In this document: in pieces, positions 28,810 through 36,700 of the stretch
How the letters are laid out: the number at the start of each line of letters is the position of its first letter
Position numbering within the stretch: position 1 is the first letter of the stretch
Assembly: GCF_004104355.1 (NCBI RefSeq)
Contig: NZ_RJLM01000007.1
Coordinates: forward strand, 62,001 to 126,000
DNA length: 64,000 nt
Direction: 5' to 3'
Source of the DNA: Photobacterium chitinilyticum
GTDB lineage: Bacteria; Pseudomonadota; Gammaproteobacteria; Enterobacterales; Vibrionaceae
Notes under the pieces: generated by a model
What the model was told of the DNA's origin: nothing
What the model saw: only the letters and a program-made list of their open reading frames with translations
The model's database searches: none
Translations under genes and position numbers: made by a program

Positions 28810-30258
28810 TTAGTAAGGACGCTGGTAGGCGGTTTTCACTACGGTGTAGAACTCTTTGGCGTATTGGCCCTGCTCTCGGGGACCAAAGCTTGATTGCTTG
28901 CGGCCACCGAACGGGACGTGATAGTCCGTGCCTGCCGTCGGCAGATTAACCATGACACAGCCTGTTTGTGCCTGCTGCTTGAACAAGGCACTGGAACGCA
29001 GGCTCTGGGTGATGATGCCGCCGGTTAGACCGAAGCGGGTATCGTTGACCGTGGCAATGGCCTCATCCAGATCGGCAACGCGAATGACGCTTGCCATCGG
29101 GGCAAAGACTTCTTCCTGGTTCACATCCCAGTGGTTCTGGGTATCGAGGAATAGGGTCGGTGTCATGTAGTAGCCGTCATGTTCCATGTTGAGCTTCTCG
29201 CCGCCAAAGGCCAGTTCGGCACCGTGCCGGCGGGCTTTCTCAATCCAGTCCAGATTCGACTGCAGCTGGTTGCCATCGACCACCGGCCCCATGAACACCC
29301 CGTCTTCGAGTGCATGGCCGATCTTGAGCGTACTCATTCGTTTGATGAGTGCATCGACATAGGCATCGTGAATGCTGTCAACAACGACTAAACGCGACGA
29401 GGCGGTACATTTCTGGCCTGCTCCGGAGAAGGAGCCCATGATGGTTGCCTCAACAGCGGTTTGAATATCGGCATCGTCGGCAATAACCAGGGCATTTTTG
29501 CTGCCCATTTCAAGCTGGCAGCGAACGAAGTTGGGAGCTGTTGCTGCGGCTACCTTGCGGCCGGTGTCGACCGAGCCGGTGAAGCTGACGGCATTGATTT
29601 GCTCTGAGTTGATTAAGGCGTTGCCGACTTCTGAACCACTGCCAAGCACCAGGTTGAAAGTGCCGGCGGGCAGGCCCTGGCGGTGAATGATTTCAGTCAG
29701 GGCAACGGCACTGGCCGGAGTCAGGTTGGCTGGCTTCCAGATCACGCTGTTGCCGAAGGCCAGTGCCGGGGCGATTTTCCAGGCTGCCGTGGCAGTCGGA
29801 AAGTTCCAGGGTGAAATGATTGCTACCACACCGACGGCTTCACGGCTTACCTCAACCGATACTCCGGGACGTGTTGATTGGGCAATATCGCCCATCTGAC
29901 GCAGCACTTCAGCGGCATAGTATTGGAAGAACTGGCCGGCCCGGTAGATCTCGCCGCGACCCTCGGCAAAGGGCTTGCCTTCTTCACTGGACAGCAGCGT
30001 ACCTAATTCATCACAACGCGCGATCAGTTCGTCACCGATGGCCTGCAATACTTTCTGCTTATGTTCTAGCGGTGTTTTTTCCCACTCGGGCTGTGCAGTC
30101 CTGGCAGCATCGATAGCGTGCTGAACCTGCTGTTGGCTGGCCTGGGCAAACTCCCCGAGGTTTTGGCTAATATCTGACGGATTGATATTGTTGATAGTCG
30201 TTGTACCGGACTGCCATTCACCGGCGATGTAGAGGGCTTTTTCTGCGTCAAATGTCAT
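28810..30258 (-). CDS. NAD(P)-dependent aldehyde dehydrogenase
   Basis: The 482-residue enzyme has the family glutamate E250 in CQLEMGSKNALV and the catalytic C284 in SGAGQKCTASSRL, plus SFTGSVDTGRKV for the nucleotide site and the PFGGRKQSSFGPREQG tail. It should oxidise an aldehyde to a carboxylate. The overall pattern is closest to the semialdehyde or alpha-ketoglutaric semialdehyde group, but the substrate is inferred only as a product of the cluster's pathway. Confidence 0.88.
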   Translation of the reverse strand: MTFDAEKALYIAGEWQSGTTTINNINPSDISQNLGEFAQASQQQVQHAIDAARTAQPEWEKTPLEHKQKVLQAIGDELIARCDELGTLLSSEEGKPFAEGRGEIYRAGQFFQYYAAEVLRQMGDIAQSTRPGVSVEVSREAVGVVAIISPWNFPTATAAWKIAPALAFGNSVIWKPANLTPASAVALTEIIHRQGLPAGTFNLVLGSGSEVGNALINSEQINAVSFTGSVDTGRKVAAATAPNFVRCQLEMGSKNALVIADDADIQTAVEATIMGSFSGAGQKCTASSRLVVVDSIHDAYVDALIKRMSTLKIGHALEDGVFMGPVVDGNQLQSNLDWIEKARRHGAELAFGGEKLNMEHDGYYMTPTLFLDTQNHWDVNQEEVFAPMASVIRVADLDEAIATVNDTRFGLTGGIITQSLRSSALFKQQAQTGCVMVNLPTAGTDYHVPFGGRKQSSFGPREQGQYAKEFYTVVKTAYQRPY

Positions 30259-30302
30259 GGGGCTATCCTTGAAATAATGCGTTATTGGTTATCAGTCATT
30301 GG

Positions 30303-30698
30303 TCAAAGCTCATTGACGGCGGCGTAAACGACCAGCTCGACAAGCATTTCTTCCCGTGCCAGCCCGGCAACAACAACGGCGGCACGGTTGGGGTAAGGGG
30401 CGTTGAAATAGTCGGCATATACCTTGTTGACAGTCGCCAGGTAACTACGATCAGTTACATAAATCAGTACCTGCAGGACGGCATCGGTTGAGACGCCGGC
30501 GCACTCCAGCGTATGGACCAGATTATCCATGGTCTGGCGAGTCTGGGTTTCGATCCCGCCCTCAACGACACTGCCGGACTGGTCGATCGGGATTTGCGCG
30601 GTATACAGGGTTCCGTTGTTGACGACAGCCCATTCCAAGGGGGCTTTCGAGGCAAACAGTGATGTAGGAACGGCTTTCTTTGATGGTGTGGCTGACAT
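30303..30698 (-). CDS. RidA/YjgF-family imine or enamine deaminase
   Basis: The 131-residue protein contains the RidA pattern: AQIPIDQSG and ETQTRQTMDNLVHTLECAGVSTDAVLQVLIYVTD, with the arginine in NRAAVVVAGLAREEMLVELV. The family hydrolyses reactive imines to carbonyl compounds. It is the first gene of the minus-strand cluster and faces the LysR gene. Its presence suggests that an amino-acid oxidation or dehydration step produces an imine in this pathway. Confidence 0.85.
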   Translation of the reverse strand: MSATPSKKAVPTSLFASKAPLEWAVVNNGTLYTAQIPIDQSGSVVEGGIETQTRQTMDNLVHTLECAGVSTDAVLQVLIYVTDRSYLATVNKVYADYFNAPYPNRAAVVVAGLAREEMLVELVVYAAVNEL

Positions 30699-30786
30699 AT
30701 TTTACCTGCAATGTAACAAGAATGTTTCAATGTGGTTAAATATTGCACATAATCAGGCGATAAATCGAATGGTTTATTTCTGACAA

Positions 30787-30807
30787 TTGATAAGTTTTTT
30801 TTATCAA
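30787..30807. promoter_or_regulatory. Likely LysR operator in the divergent promoter region
   Basis: TTGATAA (30787-30793) and TTATCAA (30801-30807) form a perfect inverted repeat around GTTTTTT. It fits the T-N11-A style of LysR boxes and lies between the LysR gene and ridA, 49 bases before the LysR start. Confidence 0.65.
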
Positions 30808-30855
30808 AAAGGAGGGTGAATTGATCGCGCTACGGATATCAGTAAGGGAAATGAC

Positions 30856-31746
30856 ATGGACATGAAGCTACAGCAGCTGAAGCACTTTTCTTTGGTTGTG
30901 CAAGAAGGCGGCTTTCGGGCGGCTTCAGCCAAGGCGAACCGTTCCCAGGCGGCGCTGTCAACGTCGGTAAAAGAGCTGGAGAAAACCCTCGGCCAGCCGC
31001 TGTTTGAATCTGGTCATAAAGCCAAGCTGACCCCCTATGGCGAGGTTTGCCTGCCGAAAGTCGATCAGTTTCTTCGCCTATATCAGGCGTTGGATAGCGA
31101 TTTGCGGGCAGCGGCCATCGGCCAGCAGGGACAGGTCAGAATTGCCTGTGTTCCATCGGTGGCCGCGAAATTGATCCCCAAGGTATTGGCATTGTTCAGC
31201 GTTAGTTATCCGCAGGTGGAGGTATCGTTGGTTGATGACAACGCTGCCGGGGTGGAGGCGCGATTGCTGGCGGGCGAGGTTGATCTTGCTTTGGGCAACT
31301 GCCTGCATGTTAACGACGAGCGGATTGATTTTACGCCATTACTGTCTGATCAGCTGGGGGTTGTATGCCTGCGTGATCATCCGATAGCGGCAATGGTCGA
31401 CGGGGTGACGTGGTGCCAGGTCACGGCGTATCCGTTTATTAAAAACGGTACCTGTAGGCTGCTGGATCCGACGCCGGCCCGGGTGCTGACAGAAAGTGCG
31501 CTGTACACGGTGGAAAATATCACCTCTTTGTTCTCGGTATTGTCATTGGGAATTGGGGTCACGACGCTGCCTAAGTTGGCTTTCCCCGAGGCAGAAACAC
31601 CGCTGGTCTGGCGGCCTCTGATCGATCCTAAAGTGGAGCGGAAGATTGGTATTTTCCGCTTGCATGAACGTCATATCTCGCCGTCGGCCAATGCGTTCTT
31701 TTCCCTGTGCTGTGAGCAGTTGCAAGGCCGGGACAGCGTGTCGTGA
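30856..31746 (+). CDS. LysR-family transcriptional regulator of the catabolic cluster
   Basis: The 296-residue regulator has an N-terminal winged helix-turn-helix (LKHFSLVVQEGGFRAASAKA, then LSTSVKELEKTLGQPLFE) and a periplasmic-binding-like effector domain (VRIACVPSVAAKLIPKVLALF). It is divergent from the six-gene cluster with a palindrome in the shared region, the usual layout for a LysR protein that controls its neighbours and itself. The effector is probably the transported compound or a product. An ATG two codons inside is also possible. Confidence 0.85.
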   Translation: MDMKLQQLKHFSLVVQEGGFRAASAKANRSQAALSTSVKELEKTLGQPLFESGHKAKLTPYGEVCLPKVDQFLRLYQALDSDLRAAAIGQQGQVRIACVPSVAAKLIPKVLALFSVSYPQVEVSLVDDNAAGVEARLLAGEVDLALGNCLHVNDERIDFTPLLSDQLGVVCLRDHPIAAMVDGVTWCQVTAYPFIKNGTCRLLDPTPARVLTESALYTVENITSLFSVLSLGIGVTTLPKLAFPEAETPLVWRPLIDPKVERKIGIFRLHERHISPSANAFFSLCCEQLQGRDSVS

Positions 31747-31762
31747 CGGGAGCGGTGATCAA

Positions 31763-32092
31763 TCAGGTATAGCGGATACTATTGATGAACCATTCCTTCC
31801 TGCCTGCCGGGGTATTGACCTCGAACTCATCGTCGACTTCTTTTTTCAGCAGCGCCCGTGCCATCGGGGAGTCGATAGAGATATAGTCATTGCGGCCATA
31901 GATCTCATCTGGGCCGACAATGCGGAAAGTCTTGGTTTCGCCGTCATCGTTTTCAATCTCGACCCAGGCACCGAAGAAGACTTTACCGTCCTGCTGCGGG
32001 GAATAGTCAACGACCTGGACGATTTCCAGACGCTTACGTAGAAAGCGCACCCGGCGATCGATTTCGCGCAGACGCTTTTTGTTATATTGGTA
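31763..32092 (-). pseudogene. greB: greB, 3' part of the interrupted resident gene
   Basis: The segment encodes the last 109 residues of GreB in frame: YQYNKKRLREIDRRVRFL, then VDYSPQQDGKVFFGAWVEIE and YISIDSPMARALLKKEV. The reading frame ends at the island junction after TAC (32090-32092). Upstream sequence is unrelated island DNA with a stop codon three bases away. With the 47-codon 5' part at 49759-49899 it rebuilds a 156-residue GreB without missing or extra bases. The LysR gene converges with it, 16 bases away. Confidence 0.95.
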
Positions 32093-32154
32093 TTAGTTCT
32101 ACTCACATAAGCATACTAATTCCTACTCTTTTGACTAGATTTAAGTCACTTCTC

Positions 32155-32209
32155 TTTCTTAGTAAGAAACTGGAAAAAGTTATATCTATGTACTAAATAC
32201 TATTTAGTA
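32155..32209. repeat. Two perfect palindromes at the island left end
   Basis: TTTCTTA-G-TAAGAAA (32155-32169) and TACTAAATA-C-TATTTAGTA (32191-32209) are both perfect inverted repeats around one central base, 22 bp apart. They lie between the junction and the first island gene. TACTAA also occurs near both ends of the island (32114-32119, and as TTAGTA at 49729-49734). They may be recombinase arm sites or regulator sites. Confidence 0.65.
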
Positions 32210-32210
32210 C

Positions 32211-32227
32211 ACTTAGGAATACTAAGT
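32211..32227. promoter_or_regulatory. Operator O3 (ACTTAG-N5-CTAAGT) before the trio
   Basis: ACTTAG-GAATA-CTAAGT is the same 17-bp pattern found twice in the promoter region of the island's repressor gene (39663-39713). It ends 14 bases before the start of the small first gene, so a bound repressor should block transcription of the recombinase operon. Confidence 0.75.
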
Positions 32228-32241
32228 TATAGGGGCGTTAA

Positions 32242-32426
32242 ATGTCGAGAATAAATGAAAGATACATGGTTAAGGATTGGCAAGGCTGGTCTGAGTTTTT
32301 AGAGTTCCAAAGTAGCTTTAAAGACAAAAGTAGTGACAAAGAAAAAAAGAGAGCTCAGAGAAGACAGATAACAATAACTGGAAAGGATGGCATGACTTTC
32401 TTACAAGTGTTCGTTTAAAAAAATGA
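32242..32426 (+). CDS. Small protein before gmtY, apparently made by -1 frameshifting
   Basis: The ATG at 32242 follows AGGGGCG. Without shifting, the frame ends at 32418 after 58 codons. The heptamer A_AAA_AAG (32343-32349), the same slippery site as in dnaX and many insertion sequences, lies in the correct phase. A -1 shift there gives 61 residues and ends in TGA at 32424-32426, forming ATGA with the gmtY start. The shifted product carries two related motifs, DWQGWSEFL and NWKGWHDFL, one on each side of the site, matching the end of the GmtZ repeat unit. This supports real use of both frames. A simple A-tract deletion is the alternative. Confidence 0.6.
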
Positions 32427-33715
32427 GCTATGTAATCAAGCGGCAAGTTAACTACAAAGCTCATAAGTCGGCCGTGACTTTTCAATTTCCTGCCCTTTTC
32501 ACTGAAAAGGGTGTGCTTATTTCTCATTTGAGGTTTCTTTACACCAAGCGAAACAAGTCACAGTCTTGGCTGGAGAGAAACTGTTTTGCCATAGAGCTAC
32601 TGCTGAAGTTTATCAACAACCAGACTTTGTCTTATCAATCTGCAACGGAACTGCTTAGAGCATTTGTTGACGCCTTGTGTTTTGGGACAGTCGAGAATGA
32701 GCAAGATCCTACGGGACTCTATTGGCGGCCTAGAAAGAGCGAGGATGTAAATGTTCTTTTGGGGCATATTACATCATATTGTGACTATCTAGATGAGGTT
32801 CATGGTGAAGGCTTACCTAAGCTAAATCCGATGAGAAAGGCAACGCATGCTGAAGAGCGTTTGCGTTGGTGCGCATACTATCGTCGTCATAGTCGCTGTT
32901 TTCTGAATCACTTGAATAAGCCTTCAGCTAAAGAGCTTTCATACGTGCGTGGTGTGAATGGACCTGAGCGACATCTGTTATCTGTAGAGTCTGTTTATCG
33001 ATTTCCAGAAGAGTACTTTAACAGGCTGTTCAATGATGGGTTTAAGTCTTCTTGTGGACATCAAGACTATGCAAGCCAATTGATTGTTATGTTAATGCAC
33101 TATGGTGGATTAAGGCTATCTGAATGTTTCCAAATATATGTTAACGATATCTCTATAGATCCTAAGACAGGAGCTGCATTGGTTTCGGTATTTCATCCAA
33201 GCGATGGTAAAGCACCCGAAACCGGTTTTAATAACCGAAGAGATTATCTCGCTACAAAATTTCGTCTAAGCCCTCGAAATGAGTATCCTCGAAATCATCG
33301 ACTTCATGCTGGTTGGAAGCAACCTCTATTGACCAATAGAAATTTGTCATTCGAAGTAATGTTCTTTCCTGCCCACAAAGCAATTGAATTTACTCTACTA
33401 CTACAGAAGTATCTAAGTTTAAGAGTTAATGGTCATCATCCTTTTCTTTTTTCTAACTCACGTGGTGATGCTGAGACTAAGAAAAATTTCATTCAAAAGC
33501 ATAGTAATGCAGTGACACGAATTGGGTTAATAACAGCTAAAAGTCAGGGAACTACATGTCATGGCCATAGGCATTCATATGGGTATCGGTTGAGGGAGTA
33601 TGGGTTTAATCAATTAGAAATTCAAAAAGCTATGCATCACAAAAGCCCTGATAGTTGCCTCGCATACATTAGACCCACCGATGAAGAAGTGCGACAAAGG
33701 ATGAGGTGTATATGA
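32423..33715 (+). CDS. gmtY: Tyrosine recombinase of the trio (GmtY-like)
   Basis: The 430-residue protein has a complete tyrosine-recombinase active site: R231 in GGLRLSE, H380 and R383 in CHGHRHSYGYRL, H405 or H406 in AMHHKSPDS, and Y415 in CLAYIRP. The N-terminal part (about 1-170) should bind the core site. The start has no good ribosome-binding site but overlaps the end of the small shifted frame, suggesting coupling. Its stop overlaps the gmtZ ATG. The family name comes from the three-gene context and memory of GMT islands, and is not proven by search. Confidence 0.85.
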   Translation: MSYVIKRQVNYKAHKSAVTFQFPALFTEKGVLISHLRFLYTKRNKSQSWLERNCFAIELLLKFINNQTLSYQSATELLRAFVDALCFGTVENEQDPTGLYWRPRKSEDVNVLLGHITSYCDYLDEVHGEGLPKLNPMRKATHAEERLRWCAYYRRHSRCFLNHLNKPSAKELSYVRGVNGPERHLLSVESVYRFPEEYFNRLFNDGFKSSCGHQDYASQLIVMLMHYGGLRLSECFQIYVNDISIDPKTGAALVSVFHPSDGKAPETGFNNRRDYLATKFRLSPRNEYPRNHRLHAGWKQPLLTNRNLSFEVMFFPAHKAIEFTLLLQKYLSLRVNGHHPFLFSNSRGDAETKKNFIQKHSNAVTRIGLITAKSQGTTCHGHRHSYGYRLREYGFNQLEIQKAMHHKSPDSCLAYIRPTDEEVRQRMRCI

Positions 33716-36700
33716 GAAGAAAACTCTATTTGACATATGAAGAGGCGAGCCTTGCCGCCCAGCATTTAAAGATAGAAATAAGCACGGAATACAGAAAGAG
33801 GTATCGTGAAGACCCTCATTTGCCAGCCCGCCCAGAGCAAGTTTACTCAGAGCAATGGGAAGGGTTTGAAGTTTTTTTGGGGAAAAATAAACGTATATTT
33901 TATACAACACTTAAAGAAGCAAGTATTGCAGCAATAGCTTTGGGAATAAAAACAGGAGCAGAGTATAAGGAACGCTATTGTGAAGATCCGAAACTACCAG
34001 CCGATCCTCGTAGTTTATATAAGAAACAATGGCCTGGATTTGATGAGTTTTTACATAAAGAAAAATCTTTTTATTCGACTTATGAAGAAGCACGTCTTGC
34101 TGTTCAATCCTTAGTGATAAAGACCCAATCTGAATACAAAAAACGTTATCATGAAGATCCCCATTTACCATCTACTCCAAGTAAAATTTATACGCAGGAA
34201 TGGCAAGGTTTTAAAGAGTTTTTAGGGAATATAAGCCAGTTTTATCTAACTTATCAAGAGGCTAGTGAAGCTGCGCGAGCGCTAAAAATTAAAACATATA
34301 AAGAATATACAAGACGATACTCTGAAGACCCGAGATTACCAGCTACTCCTAATAAAATTTATGCCATTCAGTGGCATAATTTTGAAAATTTTTTGCGTAC
34401 AGAAGAAAAGTTTTATCCAACCTATCAAGATGCTAGTAAAGCAGCCCGAACCATGGGCATAAAAAACCAGAAAGAGTATCGGTTACGCTATAAAGAAGAA
34501 CCCAAGTTACCCTTTGCTCCAGAAAAGGTTTATAAGGAGGAGTGGCATACCTTTTCTCATTTTTTAAATACAAATAAAAAATTTTATGAAAATTACAATG
34601 GTGCTAGAGAAGCAGTTCTAACGCTTGGTATCAAAACAGCTAAAGAATATGTTATTCGCTACAAAGAGGACTCTCGATTACCTTTTTCACCTAAAATAAA
34701 GTATTCACAAGATTGGCAAGGGTTCAGAAAGTTTTTAGGTTCAAGAGGTGGGTTTTATTTAACTTATCAGGAAGCGAGTAACGCAGCTCAGAGTTTGGGT
34801 ATCAAGACAACAAAAGAATATACCATTCGTTATAAAGAGGACTCTCGACTACCATCATGTCCAAATAAAGAATACAAAAGTCAGTGGACGGGGTATGCAG
34901 AATTCTTAGGTAAGAAGAAAAAAGTATTCTATTCAACCTACCAAAAAGCAAGTACGGCTGCACAATCTCTAGGGATAAAAACTTACAACGAGTATTTAAA
35001 ACGTTACCATGAAGACCCTAAATTACCATGTTCCCCCAAGAGTCATTACCCAAACGAGTGGCAAGGGTTTAGTAAGTTTTTAGCAAAAAACATGATATTT
35101 TATCAAAGTTATATTGAAGCGAGTAACGCAGCGCAATCGCTTGATATAAGGACAAAGGAGGAATATCTTAAGTTGTATAAAAAAGATCCAAAGCTACCTG
35201 CAACTCCAAATAAATTTTATTTAAGCCAATGGAAAGGTTATAGAATATTCTTGGGGTTAAATTATGATTTTTATCAATCTTACGAGGAAGCTAGTGAAGC
35301 GGCTATAAAATTATGCATTATTAGTGTTAAGGATTATAAACAAAACTATATCAAAGATTTAAGACTTCATTCTGACCCAGCTGCATATTATTCAAAAGAT
35401 TGGTCCAATTGGTGTGATTTTCTACTTCCTAAGCATGTTAATAACTTGGTGTCTTTTAAACAGGCTTGCCAGGTATTAGGAGTCAAAAATTCGCAACAAT
35501 ATAAAAAAGCTAGAAATGTAATTAGAAAATTACCATCAAAGCCAGAAAAGACAATAGAAGGTTGGATAAGTTGGTACGATGCTTTAGATATACCAAAACC
35601 TTATCAATACGATATCTTGCGTCAAATCGTAATCAAACACAATTGTGTCAATATGGCTGACTACAAAGAGATGCGTGTGCAATTAGTCGATCCTCGAATA
35701 CCTTCATCGCCAGAAGAGTATTATAAAGGAAAAGGCTGGACGAACACTTTCGATTTTTTTGGAAAACCAAGACCCTACCAAATAAAGTATTTTACTGATG
35801 AGTGGAGACTTTGGGCTGAAAAAATAGAGGAATTCCTCAAGTCTGCCCGAGGTGGAGATACTAAAGCGAAAGACCTTTGTGAATTTGTGCGCGAGTATAT
35901 TGAGCCTAATGGATTTGAAAAAAGCCCCCTTGAGTACCTAACTAGAGGGAAAACAAATATTCAACCTATGTTGGACTTGTTTGATAAAGTGCCAATAACC
36001 CGAAAGAAAAAATGGCTTTACTCAATTAACGAATTTCTTGATTGGGTAGTTTATAACTACTTGCTTCTAGAGGATGTGGATACTGGTGAGATAACACCAA
36101 TTAAGGGAGCTAACAACCCATTCTCACATATTAGTTTCAATGGTGAACGGGTAATACAAGTTGCCAATGAAACAAACAAACTAGCTTTACCATATCAGTT
36201 TGTAAAATCTGGTAGGGATTGGATATATCCGGATGATTCGATTACTAATAAGCAAAGTTATTCTGATTTAACTCATCTACATGTGTTCCCTGCTGATTGG
36301 GTGGCAATTGAGGACATTTCGCTAATTGATGAAAGCGATCCAGACTGTGTTGTGAAAGTTGATGGAGACAAAACTTATCTTTGGTTTCCTGTGTATTGGA
36401 CTTACACATATGCGTTAATGCAACTGCCAGCCAGAGGTATGCAAATCGTATACTGTGACTCAGGAGAGGCCGATTCTGATATTGCAGATTTCAAGAATAA
36501 CAAAGTTATCTGGAAGAAAAACAAAAGTAAGCTTGCTGGACTCACCAAGCATCAAGGGATGGTGAGCAAAACCGGAAAAGACGATTTTGGGGTACATTAT
36601 ACATCCAATAAAACTCACTTTGATGGAAAAGGTTATTTCGTTCCATTCATGCCAATAGAGCTAGCTTACTGGCTGATAAAGCTGATAAAGCTGAGAAAGT

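Noticed and set aside
31763-32050. Shorter 95-residue protein starting at an internal ATG of the greB 3' piece
   Set aside because: It is the C-terminal domain of the split GreB with no visible promoter or ribosome-binding site, so it is described as part of the pseudogene.
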